Assembly (NCBI GenBank): GCA_034665305.1
Contig: JAXDFZ010000005.1
Location: 11,264-75,263, forward strand
Direction: 5' to 3'
DNA: 64,000 bases
Source of the DNA: DASXRU01 sp034665305
GTDB lineage: Bacteria; Acidobacteriota; Blastocatellia; Pyrinomonadales; Pyrinomonadaceae
Each line of letters starts with the position of its first letter. Position 1 is the first letter of the stretch. A program made the position numbers and the translations under genes. A model generated the notes under the pieces. That model saw only the letters and a list, made by a program, of their open reading frames with translations. It did no database searches and was not told the origin of the DNA. Positions 34,394 through 42,273 of the stretch are shown in pieces.

Positions 34394-34639
34394 CGGATTC
34401 AACTTGGAAGTGCAACACGGTTTTCGCTCCAGAGGCAGCGAGAGGTTCATAGTCGTATGCTTTTCTTATTGTTCCGCGCTCCAGAGGAGCGGAATATTTT
34501 GGTTGGTTCCCCAACCCAATAATGTTTTCGCTCCTAATGGAGCGAGGATTAATGAAACCTGCTTGGTGCTATAAACATTTCGCTCCGCTGGAGCGAAGGG
34601 CACGTTCTCAAAGTGGCACCCCAAACTTGAATCCACCTT
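34394..34639 (-). repeat. GGAGCG hairpin element, copy 2 (inverted)
   Basis: Reverse complement of 31200-31440 over nearly its whole length, including the TGCAACAC and TTGGAAGTG end and the GGATTCAAG-type other end. No gene was seen in the rest of the 34254-34715 gap. Confidence 0.85.
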
Positions 34640-34715
34640 ACTATGAACAATAAGCAAGATGGGCTTATTAAATAGGTGGCAAGCTGTGGATAGAATCTTC
34701 AGTTCACCGCTTCAC

Positions 34716-35196
34716 TCAGGTTGTGAGCCTTGGCAACCAGCGTGATACTCGCCGGCAATATTTTTGGTACGCCTCGCCAAACGTGCGTCGCAACGTGGGC
34801 TCTTCATAAGCCAAAACCCACCCGTGTAAAAACGCTAAAGCGGCAACGGCAAAGAGTACAATTCTCAGCGACCTAAAAATGATCCCCTCGCCCGCCAGCG
34901 CCAGACCCACGAAGATATACATCGGGTTTCGTACGTAACGGTAAGGAACCTTTCACGACCAGTTCTTTTGGCGGATCAAAAGGCGCCGGCGTTCCCTTCC
35001 CGGTGAAAGTGAAATCCCAGGCACACCAGATGTAAAGCAGAACGCCGGCAACGATCGGCAAAAGCCCCAGCAGGCGCAGGTATGAAAACTCGAAATCAAA
35101 AGAGTTCGCCCGGGACGAGAGCAGGAGATACGGAACCACCAGTGTGACGGTACCGGGCACGAAGATAGACCACATCAGCGTCTTCATCGCAGTCAA
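34716..35196 (-). pseudogene. Frameshifted ICMT/PEMT-like methyltransferase
   Basis: An N-terminal frame (34873-35196) and a C-terminal frame (34716-34922) join to one integral-membrane methyltransferase of the isoprenylcysteine/phospholipid N-methyltransferase type. The first ends in KELVVKGS; the second, just upstream of its ATG, reads YRYVRNPMYIF, the usual SAM-binding YRYVRNPMY signature. Removing one base at about 34943 joins them. About 159 residues when restored, with four to five membrane helices. It could be a true pseudogene or an assembly error. Confidence 0.75.
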
Positions 35197-35205
35197 AAGC
35201 TCACC

Positions 35206-35727
35206 TCAAAGATAACGCTCTTTTACTATATTGATATGCCGCAGTTCGTGGCCGGCGATGTGATACGCGGCCGCGCGGACGCTCATGATCTGGCCATTGG
35301 CAAGGCCACTTCGCACCAGTGCTGCAGAATCAAATCCCTGAAACAGCGAAAGCGTGGCGCGTCGCACTGTGGCAAATTCCTCAAGGATGTCGTCGACACT
35401 CCGCGCGTTTGCTCCTGAATAACGCGCGTAGTCATCCTGCTCAAACCCGTGGAGTTCCGTTTTGTCATTGCGCGCAAATCGCAGCGCGCGGTATGCGTAA
35501 ATTCGCTCGTCATCAACGACGTGCATCAGGATCTCTTTGATGGTCCACTTCCCTTCAGCATACCGAAACAGAAGTTTCTCCGGCGGTAGCGAGAGGATTA
35601 GCCTCCGCGTCGTTTCAAAATTGTCCTGCAGATGCTTCAGAACCAGGCCATCATCAGGCAATAGACCGATGTAAGTTATTGTGTACGGCGCAAACTCGCC
35701 TGCTTCGGGCTTCTCAATTCTCTTCAT
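35206..35727 (-). CDS. DinB-like protein
   Basis: 173 residues, four-helix bundle. LKHLQDNFETTRRLI, WTIKEILMHVVDDERIYAYRALRFAR, and AAYHIAGHELRHINIVKERYL give the DinB pattern with the metal-ligand histidines (His in ILMHV and the HxxxH of HELRH). Unlike the neighbouring genes it is intact. Function unknown; a DNA-damage role is only suggested by the family name. It is unrelated in detail to the DinB at 3285. Confidence 0.85.
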   Translation of the reverse strand: MKRIEKPEAGEFAPYTITYIGLLPDDGLVLKHLQDNFETTRRLILSLPPEKLLFRYAEGKWTIKEILMHVVDDERIYAYRALRFARNDKTELHGFEQDDYARYSGANARSVDDILEEFATVRRATLSLFQGFDSAALVRSGLANGQIMSVRAAAYHIAGHELRHINIVKERYL

Positions 35728-35782
35728 CGATCTTCACTGTCAACCGGCACGTTTTGCTTTTTGGCCAAACTCAGGAACGTTA

Positions 35783-36150
35783 TCAATCACCCCCGGGTCG
35801 GACGAACCGGATGCTGTTACCGTCAGCGTCGCTGACGTACATCTCTCGATTTCCCCATGACTGGTCCGTCGGCGGGAGGTCAATGCTAACGCCCCTGGCC
35901 ACAAGCTCCCGATGCAGCTCATCAACATCGTCGACAGCCAGAAAGACTACGCCGCCAGCGACTCCATCCTCCAAAAGTGAAGACAGATGAAGGCGAGCTT
36001 CATCGCGCGTAAGTCCCGTGGAGCAAGGATCAGAGCCGCCAAAAGGCCGGTATGCAAAGACCTGACTTTAAAACCAAGGCGCTCGCAATAAAACTCGGTT
36101 GCCGCGACAGAGTCGCCGACATGGAGCACAGGAATCGCTAGCTTGAACAT
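35783..36150 (-). pseudogene. Frameshifted glyoxalase/bleomycin-resistance (VOC) protein
   Basis: From ATG 36150 the frame reads MFKLAIPVLHVGDSVAATEF and YCERLGFKVR, the N-terminal half of a VOC-fold glyoxalase-like protein. At about 36057-36063 it leaves the family; another frame continues FAYRPFGGSDPC, DGVAGGVVFLAVDDVD, NREMYVSDADGNSIRFVRP, the expected second half. The restored protein would be about 122 residues. The two halves meet the same way as a one-base deletion would give. Function: antibiotic or toxin binding is possible but unproven. Confidence 0.8.
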
Positions 36151-36247
36151 GTAATGCCCAGAATCGCTATGAACCGCGGTGCTCCGTAACAGAGGATTCG
36201 GTCGCCACGCCGTGACCAAAACACCAGAGACGCGTATTATACCCCGC

Positions 36248-36775
36248 ATGCCTTCCATGCCCGACATCGAATCCGATTCCGATCGGCAGGGAAAACTTTC
36301 AGCCTCGCTACAAGAGATTATCTCCGCGATGCGCTATGATGAGGCATCGTCAAAGGACAGGAGTTCGCGGCCAGCAGGGCCGTCAAGCACTGTGATCGTC
36401 TTTGCGGGCGCGTACGGTCCGGAAAAGATCGCCGCCGCAAATCTCTTGGCGAAAGCGACCGACAGCAAGGTTCTGCTAGTTGAGTTGAACGGTCTGATCA
36501 ACAAGTATATCGGTGAGACGGAAAAGAATCTCGCCCAATTCTTTGCTAATGCCGCGGACAGCGGCGCCACAATGTTTTTTGACGAAGCGGATTCCCTGTT
36601 TGGAAAGCGCAGCGAGGTGAAAGACTCTCACGACCGTTATGCGAACATCGAAATAAGCTATTTACTCCAACGACTAGAGGACCATCGCGGCCTGGCCATC
36701 CTCGCGCTCAACGATACCAAGAACCTTGATGAAGCTTTTGCTCGCCGGATCCGCTTCATTATTAACTTCCCTTAA
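36248..36775 (+). CDS. Orphan AAA ATPase fragment with degraded Walker A
   Basis: 175 residues. The Walker B and following region (MFFDEADSLFGKRSEVKDS, HDRYANIEISYLLQRLEDHR, AILALNDTKNLDEAF, RRIRFIINFP) is very like the AAA ATPases of contractile injection systems (Afp15/Pvc15-type). The P-loop is GAYGPEKI rather than GPPGTGKT: the glycine before the lysine is Glu and the following Ser/Thr is Ile. The C-terminal lid domain is missing; the frame ends immediately after FIINFP. No sheath, tube or baseplate genes are near. It is probably a decaying or repurposed copy. Confidence 0.7.
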   Translation: MPSMPDIESDSDRQGKLSASLQEIISAMRYDEASSKDRSSRPAGPSSTVIVFAGAYGPEKIAAANLLAKATDSKVLLVELNGLINKYIGETEKNLAQFFANAADSGATMFFDEADSLFGKRSEVKDSHDRYANIEISYLLQRLEDHRGLAILALNDTKNLDEAFARRIRFIINFP

Positions 36776-36789
36776 ACCAACGCTACGAA

Positions 36790-37074
36790 ATGAAAAGAAA
36801 AAAATTCAAGGCCCCGCTGCAAAGCGGCCACAAGGAAAACGCCATCGAAGTGCCTTTTGATCCGGTCAAGAGTTGGGACATTCCCCAGCGGCCGTTGTTG
36901 CAGGGTCGCCGCGGCCATCGCGTGCAAGGCAGCCTCAATGGCACTCACTTCGAAAGTGTTATCGTATCGCGCTCCGGAAAGTTCTTTCTGTTGATTGAGC
37001 CGCAGGTGCAGCAGGCGACCGGCATCACCGTGGGTGACGAGATCGATGCCGTGGTGGGACCAATCGAAGATTAG
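36790..37074 (+). CDS. DUF1905 family protein
   Basis: 94 residues, MKRKKFKAPLQSG. The DUF1905 beta-barrel pattern is seen: FKAPLQSGHKENAIEVPFDP, RPLLQGRRGHRVQGSLNGTHF, VIVSRSGKFFLLIEPQV and GITVGDEIDAVV. Function unknown; often near DUF488, YdeI-like and small stress proteins. It follows the AAA fragment by 14 bp. Confidence 0.75.
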   Translation: MKRKKFKAPLQSGHKENAIEVPFDPVKSWDIPQRPLLQGRRGHRVQGSLNGTHFESVIVSRSGKFFLLIEPQVQQATGITVGDEIDAVVGPIED

Positions 37075-37079
37075 CTCAC

Positions 37080-37160
37080 GTAGGACAGGCATTCCTGCCT
37101 GTCCTTTTTCAAAATGAGGTGACATTACCTTAGTGCAGGGACAGGCAAGAATGCCTGTCA
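37080..37160. repeat. GACAGGCATTCCTGCCTGTC palindrome pair
   Basis: ACAGGCATTCCTGCCTGT is a self-complementary unit at 37080-37106; a second ACAGGCAAGAATGCCTGT unit lies at 37141-37158. The arrangement is repeated with small changes at 51060-51123. Confidence 0.8.
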
Positions 37161-37189
37161 CAAATTCAGTCGAAAAGAGGAAGCGAAAC

Positions 37190-37657
37190 ATGGCAGCAGA
37201 AGTGGGAAAGCGATTTGTAGATTTCAATCTGAAAAACCAGGACGGGCAAGCAGTAACCCTGGATGACTTCGCCGGCAAATGGCTGGTGCTTTACGTGTAT
37301 CCGAAGGACGACACGCCCGGTTGTACGATTCAGGGAAAGTCATTCACCGCCAGCAAGCAGGACTTCGACGACGCGGGAATTGCCGTGGTCGGCGTTAGCG
37401 CCGACGACGTCGAGTCGCATAAGAACTTCTGCAACAAGTTCTCCTTCACCATTGATCTGCTGGCCGATCCCAATCACGAATTGCTGGACGCGGCGGGTGT
37501 GGGCCAAAGCGAGTATAAGGGGACCATGTACTGGGACCGCACCAGTTTCGTGATTGACCCGCAGGGAATCCTGCGCAAGGTCTATCTCAAGGTGCAACCC
37601 GACGGACATGAACAAGTATTGCTGAACGATATCAAAGCGATGCAGACCGAGGCCTGA
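37190..37657 (+). CDS. Bcp/PrxQ-type thiol peroxidase
   Basis: 155 residues, peroxiredoxin fold. The peroxidatic cysteine is Cys45 in PKDDTPGCT. The usual nearby resolving cysteine (five residues on) is replaced by Lys50 (IQGK), so this is a 1-Cys type or uses a more distant cysteine such as that in NFCNKFSF. It reduces hydrogen and organic peroxides using thioredoxin or another thiol. The longer frame from 37133 begins inside the GACAGGC palindrome; the ATG at 37190 has AAGAGG upstream. Confidence 0.9.
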   Translation: MAAEVGKRFVDFNLKNQDGQAVTLDDFAGKWLVLYVYPKDDTPGCTIQGKSFTASKQDFDDAGIAVVGVSADDVESHKNFCNKFSFTIDLLADPNHELLDAAGVGQSEYKGTMYWDRTSFVIDPQGILRKVYLKVQPDGHEQVLLNDIKAMQTEA

Positions 37658-37674
37658 TTCGCAAAAGTCAAAAC

Positions 37675-37767
37675 CTTGGAGTGCGGCGGCCTGACGCCGC
37701 TTTGGTCTCAGTTCTCTTGCGCGGCAGCGTCAATTAGCGAGCCGTCGCCAGGCCGCCGCACTCCAAA
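37675..37767. repeat. TTGGAGTGCGGCGGCCTG palindrome, 18-nt arms
   Basis: TTGGAGTGCGGCGGCCTG (37675-37692) and its complement (about 37750-37767) face each other across the gap between the peroxiredoxin and the next gene. A related AAAGCGG/CCGCTTT element is at 40907-41030. Confidence 0.75.
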
Positions 37768-37799
37768 GGAGTTGAAAGCTAATCGGAGATTACATTCGC

Positions 37800-38186
37800 G
37801 TGGATCTCACGAACTTCGAACGCCATCATCAAACGCTCGCGCCACGAGCCGTCTTTGTGAAGCGGGTAATGCGGTCGCTGGCGATTGGCCTCGCCTTGCT
37901 GGGAATTGCATTGATGGTGGGGATCGGCGGTTATCACTGGATCGCCGGCCTTGATTGGATCGATTCCCTGTTGGAAGCCTCAATGATTCTGGGGGGCATG
38001 GGGCCGATCAACCCTCTCGCTACGACCGGGTCAAAGTTATTCGCCTCGGTCTATGCACTTTTTAGCGGGGTGATCTTCATTGCGTTGATGGGAATTGTGC
38101 TGGCGCCCCTGGCCCACCGGATGCTGCACCGGTTTCATCTCGACGACGATGAAGCAAAGAAGCAGGCGAAGCGCAAAACAAACTGA
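37800..38186 (+). CDS. Small membrane protein with pore-like middle segment
   Basis: 128 residues. Two hydrophobic helices (SLAIGLALLGIALMVGIGGY and KLFASVYALFSGVIFIALMGI) flank a short re-entrant-like stretch, WIDSLLEASMILGGMGPINPL, an arrangement like two-helix ion-channel domains, but the TVGYGD selectivity filter is absent. The last 20 residues are Lys/Asp-rich. The start is GTG 37800 with CGGAG upstream. Family and function are not recognised. Confidence 0.6.
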   Translation: MDLTNFERHHQTLAPRAVFVKRVMRSLAIGLALLGIALMVGIGGYHWIAGLDWIDSLLEASMILGGMGPINPLATTGSKLFASVYALFSGVIFIALMGIVLAPLAHRMLHRFHLDDDEAKKQAKRKTN

Positions 38187-38198
38187 TCGTTCGAATCC

Positions 38199-38324
38199 CT
38201 CAAGCTCTTCACTGGGACCGCGGGCGTCCCGCCCGCAATCTCAGTCAAATATTTTTTAAGGATACAGTCTGGGAATTACAGGATCGGCGGGCGGGACGCC
38301 CGCGGTCCCAGTAAAAAGCTTGAA
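38199..38324. repeat. GGCGGGACGCCCGCGGTCCC palindrome, 38-nt arms
   Basis: Arms 38199-38236 and 38287-38324 are nearly perfect reverse complements around a 50-nt spacer. Same family as 16867-16944. Confidence 0.88.
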
Positions 38325-38357
38325 TGCGACGTCAGGCTTGCCCAAGCGCGAAACGTC

Positions 38358-39104
38358 TCAATCAATTTGGACCAGCAATGGCAGATGATCCGACGCTGAT
38401 CTGACAATAGCCGCCGGCTCAATCACAACCTCACAACCAGTCAGTCGGGGCGCAAAAGCCGCCGGCACAAAAGCGTAATCAAGCCGCAAGTGCGGGTCCC
38501 ACGTGGGAAACGTGTATCCCTTCTCCTCCGGATGTAGCGTGCGAAAACCGTCGGCATATCCGGCGTCGAGCATGATCTGAATAGTGTCCCGCTGCAACTT
38601 CCGGCCGCTGATCCAAATCAACGCGCGAATCCATGCCGGCATGCGCCGCACATCCAGAAGTTCTCCCGGCGCAAGCGTATTGAAATCTCCCACCAGCACA
38701 TGAAATCCATGCTGGTGCCGCTGGATACCTTGCAAGAGCGAACGTATCTCGCGGGTCCGGCGCTGTTCGTCCCACTTCGAAAACCTGGCGCTCAGGTGCA
38801 ATCCAAAAATGCGGGCTTCGATGCCAGTCGGGACAATCTCCAAAAAGGAATGCTTAGCTCCCGCCGGGTAATGCCACTCGTGATATTCAATTTCTTTGCG
38901 GCTGATGTAACCGATGGAGTGATCTTTTCGCGCCGCCCAAAAAGGCATTCCGGTGGCCTGGGCCAACTGTTCAATGACTGCCGGCTTTGTTGCTTCCTGG
39001 AAAACGATCAGATCGGCATCAACCGCCTTGATGGCATTGGCTAAGGCAAGTTCCCTGCCCTTTCCGCCGAACCATATGTTGTAACTGAGTAACTTCAGAC
39101 TCAC
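38358..39104 (-). CDS. Endonuclease/exonuclease/phosphatase (EEP) family hydrolase
   Basis: 248 residues. The EEP fold is evident: LKLLSYNIWFGG, VDADLIVFQEATKP (metal glutamate), IFGLHLSAR, VLVGDFNTL and the catalytic SASDHLPLL at the C-terminus. Members hydrolyse phosphodiesters in DNA, RNA, phospholipids or small molecules. Its ATG overlaps the stop of the upstream nucleotidyltransferase gene (39101-39104), so the two are translationally coupled. No signal peptide is seen. Confidence 0.85.
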   Translation of the reverse strand: MSLKLLSYNIWFGGKGRELALANAIKAVDADLIVFQEATKPAVIEQLAQATGMPFWAARKDHSIGYISRKEIEYHEWHYPAGAKHSFLEIVPTGIEARIFGLHLSARFSKWDEQRRTREIRSLLQGIQRHQHGFHVLVGDFNTLAPGELLDVRRMPAWIRALIWISGRKLQRDTIQIMLDAGYADGFRTLHPEEKGYTFPTWDPHLRLDYAFVPAAFAPRLTGCEVVIEPAAIVRSASDHLPLLVQID

Positions 39105-39592
39105 GCGTTTTCACCGGCAGGGACCACCACGTAATAAGCTTCGCCGAAAAGCACGTCGCGCGCATACAGCACCAGACTGGAAGTCGCTTGAAAGTTCACT
39201 GGGCGGCCTACCAGCTTCTGCAAAGATTCACGGAGCGGATTAAGGGAGGGAGCCACGCCCGGATCCTGATCGCAAAGCGGTTTCGTGTGCAGCAGAGGGA
39301 TATAAAAATCGCCGGCGTTCCATGCTTCCATCACTTTCTTACCGACAAGGGTTACATCCAGATCGCTGGTGCCCTTACCCTTCGAATCAAACGGCGCTTC
39401 GTTTTCGTAGCGCTTATTCGTCACTACACTACCTCTGAGGACGATGCCGGTATCTTCGGGAAGTCCCTGCTGCAGTTTTCGATAAAAAGCGATGAACGAT
39501 CTCTCGCTGCCCTCGAAAGCCAACGTAATGATACGAGTCCGCACCTCGTTCTCAGTCATTTCATGCGGGTCTTTAGGAGTTGGAGTCGACAT
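39101..39592 (-). CDS. Putative Pol-beta-type nucleotidyltransferase
   Basis: 163 residues. The sequence VLRGSVVT, then KGTSDLDVTLVG about 20 residues later, fits the GS...DxD motif of the Pol-beta nucleotidyltransferase superfamily, which adds nucleotides to proteins, RNAs or antibiotics. The remaining 90 residues are not recognised. The ATGA overlap with the EEP gene gives a two-gene operon in which a possible nucleotide-transfer enzyme is paired with a possible phosphodiesterase. Identification rests on the motif alone. Confidence 0.6.
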   Translation of the reverse strand: MSTPTPKDPHEMTENEVRTRIITLAFEGSERSFIAFYRKLQQGLPEDTGIVLRGSVVTNKRYENEAPFDSKGKGTSDLDVTLVGKKVMEAWNAGDFYIPLLHTKPLCDQDPGVAPSLNPLRESLQKLVGRPVNFQATSSLVLYARDVLFGEAYYVVVPAGENA

Positions 39593-39630
39593 AGTTCGCG
39601 GTGGTGATTTATGCGCGAGTTTGGTAGAAG

Positions 39631-40055
39631 TTATTTCGCGGTGTCTGGAATCTTATTCCTGAGAGCCCTGGCCCTGGAGAGCATGGCCGCTGCTTCCGCT
39701 TCATGTCCTGTCTTTCTCAAAAATACCGAGTAGTTTTCATAGACGAGGGCGCCTTCGGCCAGATCCATAATATAGGCGCTCTCAAGAATGCGTATCGCCC
39801 GGGAATAAAGTGGCTCAGCTCGATCAGGCTTTCCCTCCATTGCATATGACGTAGCCAGCCTGCTCAGAGCCATGGCTGTAGGTGTTTGAGTTGGCCCATA
39901 CTGTGACCAATACTTTCAAGGCTATTTCGTTTCTGAGCGATGGCATCGTCACCGGTCTTGGTGTAGGAACCCCAGGAACTGTTTTGGCCCAGGACAGAAA
40001 TCTGGGGAACTAGGAACAGTGTGCCGATTAACAACGACGACCTTCTATATTTCAT
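39631..40055 (-). pseudogene. Broken secreted TPR protein
   Basis: One frame from 40055 encodes a signal peptide (MKYRRSSLLIGTLFLVPQ) and the start of a TPR-like protein, then stops at 39864. A second frame (39631-39873) encodes ALSRLATSYAMEGKPDRAE and a TPR C-terminus. Upstream of that ATG the second frame also reads YGPTQTPTA, as in intact TPR proteins. An internal deletion and frameshift between them explains both. It is at most a remnant. Confidence 0.6.
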
Positions 40056-40093
40056 TGTCCTGGTTCTCCTTTCAGTTACTTACATTCGCTGCT

Positions 40094-40897
40094 TTATCGA
40101 ATTTCCACCTCGGCAACTACCGGCAGATGATCTGACGCTAATGTGTTTATGGTCCACGCCCGCGTTGCGCGGATGGGACTGCCTGTCCGATAAAAAATGT
40201 AATCGATCCGTTTTGCCGGTTTATCGGCAGGATAACTCAGACCTTCACCGCCAGCGGCCGTTTCCACCCACGCATCCTGAAATTGCGAAGTCATAATTTT
40301 ATGCGCTTCGGCGCCGGGCAAATCATTAAAATCGCCGACCACAATCAAGGCTCCTTTGATGCCGTCCAAAGCCTGCAACAACTGTTTGGCTTCATAGACG
40401 CGCCCGTCTTCATACTGGTAGTCGAGATGCGTGGTGACGAAATTTACCCCGCGGCCCTGGACATCAAGTTCAACCCGAATCATTCCGCGTCGTTCCTTCT
40501 CGCGCGTGTTCCCGTAGCGGCGATGATCGATGGCCATGATGGGAAAGCGGGAAAGCACTGCCACGCCATACTGCCCGCCCTGATAGTTGAGGTTGTAAGC
40601 GAACGCGTATTCCATGCGCGTGAGTTTCGCTATTTCGGCGATCTCGTCGATGCGCTGCGTGCGTTCGACGCCACGATCGACTTCCTGCAAGCCAACCAGG
40701 TCCGGACGCTCGTGGTTGATGACTTCGGCAATTCGCTTCAGATCCAGTTTTTTGTCCATGCCCACACCCACATGGATGTTGTAAGTCATCACCCGAAGTG
40801 TTTTTTTGAAAGCCGGCGGAGAGCTGGGTCTGCCTGAGCCTGCAATGGTGAGTAAGCTAATCAGAACCGCGGAGATTAAGATTCTGAGTCGAAACAT
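40094..40897 (-). CDS. Secreted EEP-family hydrolase
   Basis: 267 residues. A signal peptide (MFRLRILISAVLISLLTIAG) precedes the EEP domain: LRVMTYNIHVGVGMD, RPDLVGLQEVDRG, VNFVTTHLDYQ, IVVGDFNDLPGAEA and LASDHLPVVAEVEI. The exported location suggests a role in phosphodiester or sphingolipid-like substrate hydrolysis outside the cytoplasm. It is distinct from the intracellular EEP at 38358. Confidence 0.85.
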   Translation of the reverse strand: MFRLRILISAVLISLLTIAGSGRPSSPPAFKKTLRVMTYNIHVGVGMDKKLDLKRIAEVINHERPDLVGLQEVDRGVERTQRIDEIAEIAKLTRMEYAFAYNLNYQGGQYGVAVLSRFPIMAIDHRRYGNTREKERRGMIRVELDVQGRGVNFVTTHLDYQYEDGRVYEAKQLLQALDGIKGALIVVGDFNDLPGAEAHKIMTSQFQDAWVETAAGGEGLSYPADKPAKRIDYIFYRTGSPIRATRAWTINTLASDHLPVVAEVEIR

Positions 40898-40906
40898 GGA
40901 TCGACC

Positions 40907-41030
40907 TTGGAGTGCGCCCGCAGAGCGAAGCGGCGACGGCGCTTTGGATCACATTGATGTTGAGGTACTCGCGCTAAAACAATCCAAAGCGGTGTCGCCG
41001 CTTTGCTCGGCTACCGCGCCCCACAACTGA
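40907..41030. repeat. CGAAGCGGCGACGGCGCTTTGG repeat pair
   Basis: CGAAGCGGCGACGGCGCTTTGG-like unit near 40927 faces CCAAAGCGGTGTCGCCGCTTTG near 40983, with AGTGCGCCC and GCGCCCCAC outer flanks. Related to 37675-37767. Confidence 0.6.
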
Positions 41031-41057
41031 CGCTTTGTGGGATGTGCAGCCTTTTTC

Positions 41058-41279
41058 TTATTCTTCCGCGCTGGCCGGATTAATAGCCTCGGCTGCCTGA
41101 AAACCGATCTTGCTGTGCGTGCCATCGCAAAAAGGCTTGTTCGAAGAGGCGCCGCAGCGGCAAAGAGCAATGCGCGGTTTGTCACTGGTCACTTTATTAC
41201 CGGCGGTGTCGTAGAGATCCACGTCGCCTTCAACGATGTACGGTCCATTAGGCAAAGAACGAATGCTGCTGGTTGCCAT
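41058..41279 (-). CDS. CDGSH iron-sulfur protein
   Basis: 73 residues. The CDGSH motif is CRCGASSNKPFCDGTH, three cysteines and one histidine that bind a labile 2Fe-2S cluster, as in mitoNEET-like and bacterial CDGSH proteins involved in iron and redox handling. The ATG at 41279 follows GGGAGGC; the longer frame starts in heptad-repeat sequence. A single CDGSH motif is present, so this is the small one-motif type. Confidence 0.88.
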   Translation of the reverse strand: MATSSIRSLPNGPYIVEGDVDLYDTAGNKVTSDKPRIALCRCGASSNKPFCDGTHSKIGFQAAEAINPASAEE

Positions 41280-41338
41280 GATTGCCTCCCTGAGATTCTG
41301 CTGGTTTAAGTTTGAAATGCATTCTAACATGCGGGGCG

Positions 41339-41497
41339 AAGTTTCGAGTTTCGAGTTTTGGGTTGCGAATTTCGAGTTCGCGAAGGTCACTCTTAATGAG
41401 CTTCCTCAATGAGTGTCATCCGATCCTGCAAAATCCGAACTCGAAACTCGAAACCCGAAACTCGAAACTAAGTACTCGAAACTAAGTACTCGAACCT
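41339..41497. repeat. CTCGAAA heptad inverted pair
   Basis: 41339-41380 (TTTCGAG units) and 41437-41497 (CTCGAAA and GTACTCGAAACTAA units, at least seven) face each other across about 55 nt. The second arm ends next to the TauE GTG start at 41500. Confidence 0.8.
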
Positions 41498-41499
41498 AA

Positions 41500-42273
41500 G
41501 TGTCTCCCCTCCACGCCATCATCCTATTCGCCTCCGCGTTCGCTGCCGGCGCGATCAATTCTATTGCGGGCGGCGGCACGCTGATCACGTTTCCGGTGCT
41601 GATTTGGCTCGGCCTCGATCCGAAAATAGCCAATGCCACCAGCACGGTGGCCCTGTGGCCGGGACTCTTTGGCGGATTGTTTGGCTATCGCCGGGTCCTC
41701 GAGAATAGTTCAACGATCCTCTTCCGGCTTGGTTTGACCAGTGTCATCGGCGGTGCGATCGGCGCGTGGCTGCTGATCTGGACACCGGCGCCAGTTTTCG
41801 CCCAACAAGTTCCCTTTCTGATTCTGTTTGCAACCGTTCTGTTCATGTCGCAGGGGCAAATTAATCGCCGCTTGCGTTTGCAGCCAATCGTCGCGGAGCC
41901 GCGGGCGTGGTGGTGGTTCGGTGCGATCGTCTTTCAATTCTTTTCGGCGATCTACGGCGGATATTTTGGCGCCGGCAATGGCATCCTGATGCTGGCGGCG
42001 ATGGGAATTCTGGGTCTGCTGGATATCAACCGCGCCAATGGCATCAAGAATTTCCTTGGAATTTGCATCAACAGTATCGCCGTCCTGAGTTTCTCGCTTT
42101 CGCATTTAGTCGTCTGGTCCGACGCGTTGTTGATGGCGGTTGGTGCGCTGCTGGGCGGTTATTTTGGCGCCAGCATGGCGGTGCGTATTCCGCAGGGCGT
42201 GGTGCGACGGGCGATTGTGGCGATCGGATTTGTGATCACGTTTGTGATGCTCTGGCGATTGTGGTGGCGTTAA
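41500..42273 (+). CDS. TauE/SafE-family sulfite/anion exporter-like protein
   Basis: 257 residues, about eight membrane helices. The TauE/SafE pattern INSIAGGGTLITFPVLIWLGL near the N-terminus and FGAGNGILMLAAMGILG later match the family, which exports sulfite, sulfoacetate or related organic anions. GTG 41500 is the only reasonable start; the preceding DNA is the heptad repeat. No sulfur-metabolism neighbours are seen. Confidence 0.82.
   Translation: MSPLHAIILFASAFAAGAINSIAGGGTLITFPVLIWLGLDPKIANATSTVALWPGLFGGLFGYRRVLENSSTILFRLGLTSVIGGAIGAWLLIWTPAPVFAQQVPFLILFATVLFMSQGQINRRLRLQPIVAEPRAWWWFGAIVFQFFSAIYGGYFGAGNGILMLAAMGILGLLDINRANGIKNFLGICINSIAVLSFSLSHLVVWSDALLMAVGALLGGYFGASMAVRIPQGVVRRAIVAIGFVITFVMLWRLWWR

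Noticed and set aside
41437..41497. Heptad array as a candidate minisatellite or integration site
   Set aside because: Only short arms are present, always with an inverted partner; no tRNA or integrase is near.
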